Of a stretch of 64,000 nucleotides of DNA, positions 45,640 through 54,251 are shown piece after piece. The position numbers and the translations under genes are program-made. Numbering within the stretch: the first letter of the stretch is position 1; every line of letters starts with the position of its first letter. This DNA comes from RYN-230 sp963834515 (GTDB lineage: Bacteria > Actinomycetota > Actinomycetes > Streptosporangiales > Streptosporangiaceae), in contig CAWICB010000003.1 in the NCBI GenBank assembly GCA_963834515.1, forward strand, positions 682,001 through 746,000, read 5' to 3'. The notes beneath the pieces were generated by a model. It ran no database searches. It saw only the letters and a program-made list of their open reading frames with translations, and was not told the DNA's origin.

Positions 45640-45660
45640 GATGTATCGAACCGATACATC
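45640..45660. promoter_or_regulatory. Probable PadR operator
   Basis: GATGTATCG (45640-45648), a three-base spacer and CGATACATC (45652-45660) form a perfect 9-base inverted repeat. It contains the ATGTAT...ATACAT core common in PadR operators and lies just upstream of padR, so it is probably the autoregulatory site. Confidence 0.75.
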
Positions 45661-45730
45661 GTCAAGATATGACGAGCGGAGACATTGCGCAAGTGAAGGC
45701 TGATCTGACCAGTACCGGACGAGGATTTCT

Positions 45731-45807
45731 CTGGCCCTGGGAGGCGCCCGGAGGGCGTCTCCCAGGGCCAGATATCCCGGGGGGTTCAGGGGGGTCGCCC
45801 CCCGGGA
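45731..45807. repeat. Two consecutive stable hairpins, the second a dispersed palindrome
   Basis: The first hairpin has a 19-base stem, CTGGCCCTGGGAGGCGCCC (45731-45749) with GGGCGTCTCCCAGGGCCAG (45753-45771), broken only by one wobble. The second pairs TCCCGGGGGG (45775-45784) with CCCCCCGGGA (45798-45807). They lie between the divergent padR and DUF5318 genes. The second element recurs inside the DUF721 gene, so it is probably a small dispersed repeat. The first could act as a bidirectional terminator. Confidence 0.7.
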
Positions 45808-45856
45808 CAAGTACAGGGGTCGCCGTCCCGGACCGATACCTTTTACGCTGTCAGGG

Positions 45857-46261
45857 ATGGGACTTCGCCGATCGGTCGTGGACTACGGGCTTGCCCGCCG
45901 GGCAACGCTCGCGTCCGTGCTGGCCGGGCACACCACGCTGGCGGATGTCTGCGACGCCCACCCCTACCTGCTCCGCGCGGCGAGATTTCACGGTGAGGCG
46001 ACCGAGGTGGCCTGCCCGATCTGCCGCCGGGCCAAGCTGACTCACGTCACGTACGTGTACGGCGACGAACTCGGGCCGTATGCCGGCCGGGTTAAGCAGG
46101 GGCCGGAACTAGCCGAGATGGCGTCCCAATACGGGGAGTTCCGGGTATATGTGGTCGAGGTCTGCCAAAGTTGTGCCTGGAACCACCTCGCCTCGTCCTA
46201 TGTTCTCGGCACGGGTGAGCCGCCTGCCCGGCGCACCCGGCGGGCCCGGGCCGGAGAGTAA
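45857..46261 (+). CDS. DUF5318 family protein
   Basis: The 134-residue protein has two cysteine pairs (CPICRRAK and CQSCAWNHLA), which probably bind zinc, and the family context RRSVVDYGLARRATL. Its role is unknown. The gene commonly precedes the bifunctional penicillin-binding protein gene in actinobacteria, as here, so a link to envelope synthesis is plausible but unproven. Confidence 0.88.
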   Translation: MGLRRSVVDYGLARRATLASVLAGHTTLADVCDAHPYLLRAARFHGEATEVACPICRRAKLTHVTYVYGDELGPYAGRVKQGPELAEMASQYGEFRVYVVEVCQSCAWNHLASSYVLGTGEPPARRTRRARAGE

Positions 46262-46472
46262 CGACGGGACAGGCGCCGCCGTTCTTGGTCAGTGACGGCG
46301 GGGGCGGCACCGCCCAGCCAGGGCGGCCAGGCAGCCCGGGAGCAGAGTCAACGGCGCGGTAAGCAGTTGTGACGAATTTCTAACCCGCGCCAGGCAGCCC
46401 GTACCACCGGATACCGTGAGGCCCCAGCCTGACACTCGCCCACGACTTGCCGCACCGAACCAGCGAGGACGC

Positions 46473-49175
46473 GTGAGTAACCCAGACTTCCCCGGGGCTT
46501 ACCCCCCCGGTCCCCGTGATCCGGGGCGCCCCGGCCAGAGCGGGCGCTCCGGCCCGCCCAGCCGCGGCGACTACCCGCGCGGCGACTACGCCCGCGGGGA
46601 CGCTGGGGACTACCGCTGGGACCGCAGCCGGGCGCCGCGGGCCCCGTCCGACGGCGGCCGCGCCGGGCGCCGGGCGGCCCGCAGCGCCCCCCGCGGCCGG
46701 GGGCCGAGCGCCAGGGACCGGCTCGCCGAGCAGCTCGGCACGCAGCCGGGCCGCTACCCCGGCGACGGCTACCCGCCCGGCCCGGATGGCGGCCGGATGA
46801 CCGCCGCCGGCTACCCGCGCGGCCGCACTGGCGGCGGGAATGGCCAAGGCGGGAATGGCCGCGGCAATGGCCGTGGGCGGGGGGCCCGGCCGCGCCGGAA
46901 AGGGAACTGGTGGCGGCACTGGACCTGGAAGAAGGCCATCGGCATGTCGCTGGCCACCGGGGCCGGGTTCTTCATCCTGGTCCTCATCGGTGTGTTCTAC
47001 ATGTACGCCCGGACGCCGATCCCGGTGGCGTCGGAGTTTGCCCAGGGCCAGCAGTCCCGGGTGTACTTCCGCGACGGCAAGACGCTGGTCGGCATGTTCG
47101 GCAGCACGGACCGGGAGATCCTCAGCTCCAACCAGATCCCGAATATGGTCAAGCACGCCATGGTGGCGGCCGAGGATAAGCACTTCTACAACGAGGGCGG
47201 CGTCTCGCCCACCGGCATGATCCGGGCCGCCATCGCCGACCTGACCAGCGGATCGGTCCAGCAGGGCGGCTCGACCATCACCCAGCAGCTGGTGCGCAAC
47301 TACTACCTGGGCATCGGCGACTCGGAGACCGCGACCCGGAAGATCAAGGAGATCTTCGTCGCCGAGAAGCTGGCCTCGCAGGAGTCCAAGGACTGGATCC
47401 TGACCAACTACATGAACACGGTGCCGACCGGGGCCGGCATCTACGGCTTCGGTGCCGCGGCCCAGCAGTATTTCGGCGTGCCGGTCAGCAAGCTGACCGT
47501 GGCCCAGGCGGCGATGATCGCGTCGATGCCGCAGGCCCCCAGCTACTACAACCCGAGCCCGTCGGCCGGCGCCGCCTACCAGGCGCTGGTGTTCCGCTGG
47601 CACTACGTGCTGAACAGCATGGCCGAGGAGGGCTGGCTGTCGCCGGCCCAGGCGCGGGCCCAGAAGTTCCCCAAGCTGGTGAAGGCGTTCAACAACTCCT
47701 GGTCCGGTTACCGCGGCTACATCATGGAGGCCGTGCAGAACGAGCTGGAGTCCACGTACCACTACACGCCCAGCCAGATCGCCAACGGCGGGCTGCGCAT
47801 CATCACCACGTTCAGCAAACCGCTGATGAACCAGCTCTACGCCTCGGTGGGCCAGGAGGAGTCGCTGATCGCGGGCGGCATGCCAGCCTGGGCGCACGCC
47901 GGGGCGGTGCTCGAGCAGCCCAGCACCGGCCAGATCTGGGCCATGTACGGCGGGCCCAACTTCACCGCCCCGCCCAAGAGGTGCGCCCGGATCCGCTGCC
48001 AGTGGAACATGGCCCTGCAGAACCGGGAGCAGGTGGGCTCGTCGTTCAAGCCCTACGTGCTGGCCCTGGCCCGGCAGCAGGGGATGAGCGTGCAGACCAG
48101 CACGCTGGACGGCTTCTCGCCGCTGTGGATCCCGCCGGTGTCCGAGCCGATGACCTACGCCAGCCGGACTGTGCCGGCCGACTCGGCCGACTGGTATGAG
48201 GTCGGCAACGACGCGGGAGACGGGCAGGCCAGCGGGGTCAGCGTGGTCACCGCCTCCGCCGAGTCGCTGAACACCGCGTACACCGATCTGTACCACCGGG
48301 TGGCAGGCACCGATGGCCAGAACATGGTCCGGATGGCCCAGGCGTTCGGGGTGAACACCACCGCGTCCGGGCTGGACACGATGCGCAACGAGGTCGGCAC
48401 CGCCCTGGGCCAGGCGTCACTGACCGTGGCCGAGCAGGCCAGCACGTTCTCCACGCTGGCCAACGACGGCGAGTACATCACCCCGCACGTGATCCTGCAG
48501 ATCCAGCAGGGCATGAACACGACCAGCGCCAAGGTGATCAGGCGGCAGGTGCTGACCCCGGAGGAGGACTCCGACGTGGACTACGCACTGTCCTTCGACA
48601 CCAAGCCAGGCGGCACGGCGGCCACCGCCGGGCTGCCTGACGGCCGGGAGATCGTGGCCAAGACCGGGACCACCAACCTGTCCCAGTCGGCGTTCTTCAT
48701 CGGGTCGATCCCGCAGTTCACGCTGGCCGTCGGGATGTTCACCAACGAGCAGGGCTGCCCGGCCGGGATATCGGGCTGCCAGGCCGCGGCCAACCAGGAG
48801 AGCGCGCCGCCGGCCGGCGTGCAGACCCTGTACGGGCTGGCCGGCCTGCAGGGTTACGGTGGCCAGGAACCGGCCTCGATCTGGCATATCTTCGCCGAGA
48901 AGGTGTTCGCCAGCATGCCGATCGAGAGCTTCCCGACGCCGGACTTCGGCGGTACCGCGTGGAACCTGCTCGGGCCGTACACGCCCAAGCCGAAGCCCAC
49001 GCCCACCCCGACGCCGAGCAGCACCTGCCAGGGCTGGTTCTGGGGCCGGCACTGCCACTGGAACCAGGGCCAGCCCTCGCCCGGCCCGTCCGGCCAGCTG
49101 CCCGGCACCACGGTGACGCCGGCCCCCACCCCGACCATCGGGCTGCCCGGGATCCGCCGGAACAAGGCAGGATAG
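46473..49175 (+). CDS. ponA: Bifunctional penicillin-binding protein (class A PBP)
   Basis: The protein polymerises and cross-links peptidoglycan. After a ~160-residue Gly/Arg/Pro-rich cytoplasmic part and a membrane helix (GMSLATGAGFFILVLIGVFY) comes the GT51 domain, with EDKHFYNEGGVSPTGMIRAA and GGSTITQQLVRNYYL, and the transpeptidase with the catalytic serine in QVGSSFKPYVLAL, SxN in SAESLNTAY and KTG in VAKTGTTNLSQ. The C-terminal tail is Pro/Thr-rich. GTG 46473 has GAGGAC upstream, giving 900 residues. Confidence 0.95.
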   Translation: MSNPDFPGAYPPGPRDPGRPGQSGRSGPPSRGDYPRGDYARGDAGDYRWDRSRAPRAPSDGGRAGRRAARSAPRGRGPSARDRLAEQLGTQPGRYPGDGYPPGPDGGRMTAAGYPRGRTGGGNGQGGNGRGNGRGRGARPRRKGNWWRHWTWKKAIGMSLATGAGFFILVLIGVFYMYARTPIPVASEFAQGQQSRVYFRDGKTLVGMFGSTDREILSSNQIPNMVKHAMVAAEDKHFYNEGGVSPTGMIRAAIADLTSGSVQQGGSTITQQLVRNYYLGIGDSETATRKIKEIFVAEKLASQESKDWILTNYMNTVPTGAGIYGFGAAAQQYFGVPVSKLTVAQAAMIASMPQAPSYYNPSPSAGAAYQALVFRWHYVLNSMAEEGWLSPAQARAQKFPKLVKAFNNSWSGYRGYIMEAVQNELESTYHYTPSQIANGGLRIITTFSKPLMNQLYASVGQEESLIAGGMPAWAHAGAVLEQPSTGQIWAMYGGPNFTAPPKRCARIRCQWNMALQNREQVGSSFKPYVLALARQQGMSVQTSTLDGFSPLWIPPVSEPMTYASRTVPADSADWYEVGNDAGDGQASGVSVVTASAESLNTAYTDLYHRVAGTDGQNMVRMAQAFGVNTTASGLDTMRNEVGTALGQASLTVAEQASTFSTLANDGEYITPHVILQIQQGMNTTSAKVIRRQVLTPEEDSDVDYALSFDTKPGGTAATAGLPDGREIVAKTGTTNLSQSAFFIGSIPQFTLAVGMFTNEQGCPAGISGCQAAANQESAPPAGVQTLYGLAGLQGYGGQEPASIWHIFAEKVFASMPIESFPTPDFGGTAWNLLGPYTPKPKPTPTPTPSSTCQGWFWGRHCHWNQGQPSPGPSGQLPGTTVTPAPTPTIGLPGIRRNKAG

Positions 49176-49180
49176 GGAGG

Positions 49181-50575
49181 GTGCAGGAAGCTCCGGCCGG
49201 GCAGCGGTACCAGGCGGGACGGCTGGCGCTGCTGGCCGGGTCCACCTCGGCGCTGATCACGGCCAGCGTGCTCGGCTGCGTGCTGGCCCTGACCAGCAAG
49301 TGGGCCTGCCGGGCCGGGGCCTGGAACGGTTATCTCACCCAGTTCCAGGCGCACTGCTACACCGACATCTACCCGCTGTACTTCGGCGAAGGGCTGTCGG
49401 CGGGCAAGGTGCCGTACGTGGGCCATCCGGTGGAGTACCCGGTGCTGATCGGCGGGGCCATGCAACTGGCTGCCTGGCTGGTCCACCCGATCACCAACCC
49501 GTTCGTCCGGGGCCGCGAGTTCTTCGACGTCACGATCGTGCTGCTCAGCGTGTTCTTCGTGCTCGGCGTGCTGGCCACCGGGTACCTGGCCGGCCGGTCC
49601 CGTCGCTGGACCGCGCTCGGCGTCGCGCTGGCGCCCGCGGTGATCCTGGGGGCGTTCATCAACTGGGATCTGATCGCGATGGGGCTGGCCATGCTGGGCA
49701 TGGCGGCGTGGGCGGCGCGGCGCGGGGTGCTGGCCGGGGTGCTGATCGGGCTGGCCGTGGCGACCAAGTTCTACCCGGTACTGTTCCTCGGCCCGCTGCT
49801 GCTGCTCTGCCTGCGCGCGGGCCGGATGCGCGAGTTCTGGGTGACGGCCGGCTCAGCCGCGGCCGCGTGGCTGGTGGTCAACGTGCCGGTCATGATCGTC
49901 GCGCCGTCCGGCTGGGCCCGGTTCTACCTGCTCAGCGAGACCCGTTCCGCGGACTGGGGATCGGTGTGGTACTTCTTCGAGACGGAACGCTGGCCGTTCG
50001 TCAACACGACCAGCGTGCACAGCCTGAACGCCATCTCGTCGCTGGTGTTCCTGGCCGCCTGCGTGGGTCTCGCGCTGCTCATCATGGCTGCGCCGCGGCG
50101 GCCCCGGGTGGCGCAGGTGTTCTTCCTGGTGCTGGCCGGGTTCCTGCTGTTCAACAAGGTGTGGTCACCGCAGTACGTGGTGTGGCTGGCGCCGCTGGTC
50201 GTGCTGGCCCGGCCACGGTTCGGCGGGTACGCGCTGTGGCAGCTGGCCGAGGTGGGTTACTTCTTCGCCATCTGGGCTTACCTGATCACCGTGTCGGCGA
50301 CCGGGCCGGCCGCGGCAGGCGGGATCGGCACCGGGCTGTACTTCACCGCCCTGCTGGCCCGGTTCCTGACCGTGCTGCTGCTCTGCGCCCTGGTGGTGCG
50401 GGACATCCTGCACCCGGCCGGGGACGTGGTCCGGGCCGACGGGGAGGACGACCCGGCGGGCGGCGTGCTGGCCGGCGCCGCGGACCGGGTCGTGCTCCGG
50501 CGCGCCAACGGGGGTGCGCCCGCAAAGCGCCCGCGGAGGCGCAGAGCGAGAGCGGCGCAAAGCGCGCAAAGCTAG
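49181..50575 (+). CDS. DUF2029/GT87-family polytopic membrane glycosyltransferase-like protein
   Basis: The 464-residue protein is nearly all hydrophobic, with about 10 membrane helices and family motifs FGEGLSAGKVPYVGHPVEYP and LAVATKFYPVLFLGPLLLLC, similar to GT87 mannosyltransferases (DUF2029) that use polyprenyl-phosphate sugars. It begins GTG 49181, five bases after ponA, with GGGAGG directly touching the start, so coupling is likely. Acceptor unknown. Confidence 0.8.
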   Translation: MQEAPAGQRYQAGRLALLAGSTSALITASVLGCVLALTSKWACRAGAWNGYLTQFQAHCYTDIYPLYFGEGLSAGKVPYVGHPVEYPVLIGGAMQLAAWLVHPITNPFVRGREFFDVTIVLLSVFFVLGVLATGYLAGRSRRWTALGVALAPAVILGAFINWDLIAMGLAMLGMAAWAARRGVLAGVLIGLAVATKFYPVLFLGPLLLLCLRAGRMREFWVTAGSAAAAWLVVNVPVMIVAPSGWARFYLLSETRSADWGSVWYFFETERWPFVNTTSVHSLNAISSLVFLAACVGLALLIMAAPRRPRVAQVFFLVLAGFLLFNKVWSPQYVVWLAPLVVLARPRFGGYALWQLAEVGYFFAIWAYLITVSATGPAAAGGIGTGLYFTALLARFLTVLLLCALVVRDILHPAGDVVRADGEDDPAGGVLAGAADRVVLRRANGGAPAKRPRRRRARAAQSAQS

Positions 50576-51336
50576 AGGTGACTGCGCAGCCACTCAATGT
50601 CGGTGGCTGGATCGGGCGTTTCGCAGATGACCGGGGCCCCGGCCGACTGGATGACGCCGACCAGCACCATCGGGTCGATCGTGCCCTGTTCCATCCCGGC
50701 GTGCCGGTCCCGGCCCGAGCCGAACTCGTCCCGGGAGTTGTTGCAGTGCACCAGGTCGATCCGGCCGGTGATGGCCCGGACCCGGTCCGCGATGCCGGCC
50801 AGCTCCTCGCCACCGGCGTAAGCGTGGCAGGTGTCCAGGCAGAACCCGACGTTCTCGGCCCCGGCCGCGTCCCACAGCCGGGCCACCGAGTCGAGGCCGC
50901 GGGCCATGGTGTTCTCGCCGCCCGCGGTGTTCTCGATCAGCATCGGCACCGGGCGCTCGGTCCGCTCGACGGCCTTCCGCCAGTTCGCGTAGCCCGCGGC
51001 CACGTCCGGGCCGGCCGTAACCCCGCCACCGTGCACGATCACGCCGGCCGCGCCGATCTCGGCCGCGGCGGCCAGGTACTGGCCGAGCAGGGTGCGGCTG
51101 GGGATGCGGATCCGGTTGTTCGTGCTGGCCACGTTGATCCGGTACGGGGCGTGGATAAAGGCCTGCACGCCCGCGGCCTCGAGTGCCTGGCTGAGAACGG
51201 CCGGATCACCGCCGGGGAAGCTGGGCTTGGCCCAGCCCTGCGGGTCGCCGAGAAAGAACTGGACCACCGGGGATTTGGTGGCCTCCGCCGCGGCCAGCGG
51301 CTGGTCGTCGTGCACATGCGGTCCGATGCGGAGCAT
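50572..51336 (-). CDS. nfo: Deoxyribonuclease IV (AP endonuclease, Nfo type)
   Basis: The 254-residue TIM-barrel protein has the metal ligands of endonuclease IV: FIHAPYRINVAS, GVIVHGGGVTAG, MLIENTAGGENTMA, VGFCLDTCHAYAGG and RIDLVHCNNSRDEFGSGRDR with RHAGMEQGTID. It cleaves DNA at abasic sites using zinc. Its start ATG 51336 faces rpsF. It overlaps the GT87 gene end by four bases on the opposite strand. Confidence 0.93.
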   Translation of the reverse strand: MLRIGPHVHDDQPLAAAEATKSPVVQFFLGDPQGWAKPSFPGGDPAVLSQALEAAGVQAFIHAPYRINVASTNNRIRIPSRTLLGQYLAAAAEIGAAGVIVHGGGVTAGPDVAAGYANWRKAVERTERPVPMLIENTAGGENTMARGLDSVARLWDAAGAENVGFCLDTCHAYAGGEELAGIADRVRAITGRIDLVHCNNSRDEFGSGRDRHAGMEQGTIDPMVLVGVIQSAGAPVICETPDPATDIEWLRSHL

Positions 51337-51379
51337 GGTCTTGAGACTATCGGGGGGTACTGACGGGGTTGGTCAACCC

Positions 51380-51724
51380 TTAAAACAACCCACCGTTGGC
51401 CAGGCCCAGGCAGAGACCGACGAACCCGGCGACCAGGCCGGTCACGATCAGCATGCGCTCCTGCCGGGTCGCCGAGACGAGCTGGCTGTACAGCCCGACC
51501 AGCAGGGCGGCCAGGCCCAGCCAGGTCGCGATGATGTGGGCCCACGGCCCGCTCGTGACGTAGTTGGCCAGGAAGCCAGCGACGCAGGCGAGCAGGCCAG
51601 CAATCAGCGTGAACAGGGTGAGCACATTCTCGACCGGGTGCCGCTTCCCGTCCGTGTTGAGCTTGACGTGCGGGAGGCGCAGACGGGCCCGTTCGGGACT
51701 GCGCACTTCGGTGGCTGGCGGCAC
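51380..51724 (-). CDS. Small membrane protein
   Basis: The 114-residue protein has three or four membrane helices (VLTLFTLIAGLLACVAGFLA, IIATWLGLAALLVGLYSQL and ERMLIVTGLVAGFVGLCLGL). GTG 51724 is chosen since GAGGAGGTGG lies just before it. I do not recognise the family. It is divergent from rpsF and 44 bases upstream of the start of nfo on the same strand. Confidence 0.7.
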   Translation of the reverse strand: MPPATEVRSPERARLRLPHVKLNTDGKRHPVENVLTLFTLIAGLLACVAGFLANYVTSGPWAHIIATWLGLAALLVGLYSQLVSATRQERMLIVTGLVAGFVGLCLGLANGGLF

Positions 51725-51941
51725 GGGCGGCCACCTCCTCGGACATCGGAGCCCGGCGACTGATCTACCGGACGTTGTGCCCGCCACCGGGCGCGCGGAA
51801 TCCTGAGCCCGGGTTGTCGGTGGCCCCTGGTACTCTGATTCGGCTGCAACCGCCACCGGCGTGCTCGCCGGCCTGGCGTGGTGGCCCCTCCTGCCACGGA
51901 GAGACCGTGGCCGCATCAGTCCAGAGGAGGCATGTTCCAGC

Positions 51942-52232
51942 ATGCGCCGCTATGAAATGATGATCATCCTCGATCCCGCGCTCGAAGAGTCGACCGTCCA
52001 GCCGTCGCTCGACCAGTTCCTCTCGGTGGTCACCACCGGGGGCGGCAGCGTCAACAAGATCGACGTGTGGGGACGGCGCCGGCTCGCCTACGAGATCGAG
52101 AAGAAGCCCGACGGTATCTACGCGGTCATCGACATGGTCGCGGAGCCCGACGCGGTACACGAACTCGACCGTCAGCTGGGCCTCAACGAGGCCGTGCTGC
52201 GGACCAAGATCCTCCGCCCGGAACAGCACTGA
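51942..52232 (+). CDS. rpsF: 30S ribosomal protein S6 (bS6)
   Basis: The 96-residue protein starts MRRYEMMIILDPALEES and has GRRRLAYEIEKKPDGIYAVI, the full S6 fold that pairs with S18. ATG 51942 has AGAGGAGG upstream, and the longer frame from 51861 lacks S6 features. It heads the rpsF-ssb-rpsR-rplI operon on the plus strand. The 217-base spacer 51725-51941 probably holds the promoter, but I see no clear element. Confidence 0.96.
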   Translation: MRRYEMMIILDPALEESTVQPSLDQFLSVVTTGGGSVNKIDVWGRRRLAYEIEKKPDGIYAVIDMVAEPDAVHELDRQLGLNEAVLRTKILRPEQH

Positions 52233-52275
52233 GCCTGATTCCGGCACACCCTCCGAACGACCGGGAGTAACCCCG

Positions 52276-52857
52276 ATGGCAGCAGGCGATACCCAGATCA
52301 CGATCGCCGGCAATCTGGTCAACGATCCCGAGCTCCGCTATACCCCGACCGGTCAGGCGGTCGCCAAGTTCCGGGTGGCGTCCACCCCCCGGTTCCGCGA
52401 CCAGCAGTCGGGTGAGTGGAAGGACGGCGACTCGCTGTTCCTGACCTGCAACGTGTGGCGGCAGGCGGCCGAGAACGTGGCGGAGAGCCTGCAGCGCGGC
52501 ATGCGGGTGATCGTCAACGGGCGGCTGCGGCAGCGCTCGTACGAGACCCGGGAAGGCGAGAAGCGCACCGTGTACGAGGTCGAGGTGGACGACGTCGGCC
52601 CGTCGCTGCGCAACGCCTCGGCCAAGGTGACCAAGTCAAACCGTTCCGGCGGCGGCGCCGCTGGCGGCGGCGGCTTCGGTGGCGGTGGCGGTGGCGGCTT
52701 CGGTGGCGGCAGCCAGGGCGGAACCGGCGGCGGCCAGGGCGGAACCGGTGGATCCGGCGGGTATGGTGGATCGTCCGGCGGCCGGGCCAGCGATGACCCC
52801 TGGGCCGCCGACGCCGGCGGCTTCGGCGAGGGGTCCTCGGACGAGCCCCCGTTCTAA
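52276..52857 (+). CDS. ssb: Single-stranded DNA-binding protein
   Basis: SSB coats single-stranded DNA and recruits partners by its acidic tip. The 193-residue protein has the OB fold (ITIAGNLVNDPELRYTPTGQ, VAKFRVASTPRFRDQQSGEW), a Gly-rich linker, and the C-terminal SSDEPPF tip for partner binding. It lies between rpsF and rpsR as in other actinobacteria and shares the helicase partner DnaB two genes on. Confidence 0.97.
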   Translation: MAAGDTQITIAGNLVNDPELRYTPTGQAVAKFRVASTPRFRDQQSGEWKDGDSLFLTCNVWRQAAENVAESLQRGMRVIVNGRLRQRSYETREGEKRTVYEVEVDDVGPSLRNASAKVTKSNRSGGGAAGGGGFGGGGGGGFGGGSQGGTGGGQGGTGGSGGYGGSSGGRASDDPWAADAGGFGEGSSDEPPF

Positions 52858-52909
52858 GTAATCAACCGACCATCCCCGCATGCGCGGGGCTCTCTTCAGG
52901 AGCACCATG

Positions 52910-53146
52910 ATGGCAAAAGCACCAATCCGCAAGCCCAGGAAGAAAGTCTGCTTGTTCTGCCAGGAGAAGATCTCCTACGTGGACTACAAGGACACCGGGC
53001 TGCTCCGCAAGTTCATCTCCGACCGCGGCAAGATCCGGGCCCGGCGGGTGACCGGAAACTGCACGCAGCATCAGCGCGACGTCGCCAAGGCGATCAAGAA
53101 CGCGCGCGAGATGGCGCTGCTGCCGTACACCAGCACGGCCCGCTGA
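52910..53146 (+). CDS. rpsR: 30S ribosomal protein S18 (bS18)
   Basis: The 78-residue protein has KKVCLFCQEKISYVDYKDTG (with a CxxC pair typical of the zinc-type form), FISDRGKIRARRVTGNC and HQRDVAKAIKNAREMALLPY. ATG 52910 with AGGAG seven bases before it is better than ATG 52907. A short GC-rich palindrome (CCCCGCATGCGCGGGG) lies in the leader at about 52874-52889. Confidence 0.96.
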   Translation: MAKAPIRKPRKKVCLFCQEKISYVDYKDTGLLRKFISDRGKIRARRVTGNCTQHQRDVAKAIKNAREMALLPYTSTAR

Positions 53147-53160
53147 CGGGGAGAGGACCG

Positions 53161-53619
53161 ATGGGCACATCGATGAAGCTGATCCTCACCAACGAGGTCA
53201 CCGGGCTGGGCGCGCCGGGTGACGTGGTCGAGGTGGCCGGCGGCTACGGCCGCAACTACCTGGTCCCGCGTGGCCTGGCCATGCCCTGGACCCGGGGCGC
53301 CGAGAAGCAGATCGAGCTGATCAAGCGGGCCCGCGCGGCCCGGGACATCCGCAGCCTGGATGACGCGCGGGAGGCGGCCAAGCGGCTCGCGGCGCTCACC
53401 GTCCGGCTGGACGTCCGGGCCGGCGCCGCGGGGCGGCTGTTCGGCTCGGTCAGCGCCTCGGACATCGCGCGGGCGGTCCAGGTCGCCGGGGGCCCGGAAC
53501 TCGACCGGCGGCGGATTGAGGTGACCACCCCGATCCGCACGGTCGGGACGCATCAGGTCACCGTGCGGCTGAACCCGGAGGTCAGCGCGACACTGGACGT
53601 CGAGGTCCGCGCAGCCTGA
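53161..53619 (+). CDS. rplI: 50S ribosomal protein L9 (bL9)
   Basis: The 152-residue protein has the L9 N-domain KLILTNEVTGLGAPGDVVEV and GGYGRNYLVPRGLA, a linker helix and the C-domain. L9 binds 23S rRNA. The start could be ATG 53161 (four bases after GAGAGG) or ATG 53173. It is the last gene of the rpsF operon and is followed by a terminator-like hairpin. Confidence 0.95.
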   Translation: MGTSMKLILTNEVTGLGAPGDVVEVAGGYGRNYLVPRGLAMPWTRGAEKQIELIKRARAARDIRSLDDAREAAKRLAALTVRLDVRAGAAGRLFGSVSASDIARAVQVAGGPELDRRRIEVTTPIRTVGTHQVTVRLNPEVSATLDVEVRAA

Positions 53620-53630
53620 GCCTGATCTGC

Positions 53631-53659
53631 AGGCCCGGCCGGTTCGCCCGGCCGGGCCT
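53631..53659 (+). terminator. Terminator-like hairpin after rplI
   Basis: AGGCCCGGCCGG (53631-53642), loop TTCGC and CCGGCCGGGCCT (53648-53659) form a 12-base GC-rich stem. It lies just after rplI and before the oppositely oriented small gene. There is no U-run, as is usual for actinobacterial terminators. Confidence 0.65.
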
Positions 53660-53662
53660 CAG

Positions 53663-53845
53663 TCATTCCGTGTACCCGGGCAGCCGCTGGGCCAGCCCGG
53701 GGTCGAGCGCCGCGACCATGGCCCAGACGTCGGCCAGCCGGGCCGCCATCGTGTCCGCCTTGTCCCCGTGCGCGAGCGCCTCCGCGGCCAGTTCGTCGAT
53801 GGCCGCGCCGATCAGGGTGAGCCGGGGGTCGGGGGTCGAACACAT
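53663..53845 (-). CDS. Small hypothetical protein
   Basis: The 60-residue protein starts MCSTPDPRLTLIGAAIDELA and has AARLADVWAMVAALDPGLAQ. The amphipathic pattern suggests a helical protein. I do not recognise it. The frame could be spurious because of its size and GC bias, but its codon pattern and ATG start with no overlap of other genes make it plausible. Confidence 0.4.
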   Translation of the reverse strand: MCSTPDPRLTLIGAAIDELAAEALAHGDKADTMAARLADVWAMVAALDPGLAQRLPGYTE

Positions 53846-54251
53846 GCTCGGATCCTAGGGCAGCGGGGTCCCGGTCGCGGCCGCTTTCGATGCGCCCGCC
53901 AGCCTGGGATCTTGCCTGCGGGGTCACGTTCTGTATGTGGATAACTTCCCTGCCCGTGTGGACGCGGAGGCCGGTCAAAGTTTTTTCTGCACACATCCGG
54001 TGGACTGCGTTACCCCAGGTAGCGATCCTGGTCCAGAACCAGGTCCGGCCGCCGTCCCCAGCTCCGTCCCCAGCCTGCGCACAGCGTCGGCGGCGTGTCT
54101 GCACAGCCTGTCCACAGGCCTGTGCACAGCCTGATTGGACGCGGTGACAAGGCCGGAACCAGACTGTCAGACCTGCCGACTACAACAGGGGATGCAGCCG
54201 GTGCCGGCGGCCCCTGCCGTGGGTCCGGGCCAAACGGGGAGGTGGTATCTG
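53846..54251. promoter_or_regulatory. dnaB upstream region with DnaA-box-like sequences
   Basis: This gene-free region contains one perfect TGTGGATAA (53936-53944, the reverse complement of TTATCCACA), CTGTCCACA (54108-54116), TGTGGACGC (around 53957) and several CTGCACA/CTGTGCACA copies. CCTGTCCACAGG near 54107 also occurs in the oriC region (around 15570). An AT-rich stretch TTTTTT is near 53981. It is probably the dnaB promoter, with possible DnaA control. Confidence 0.55.

Noticed and set aside
49300..51363. 687-residue plus-strand frame across the GT87 and nfo genes
   Set aside because: It overlaps two well-supported genes in other frames and has only compositional sequence.
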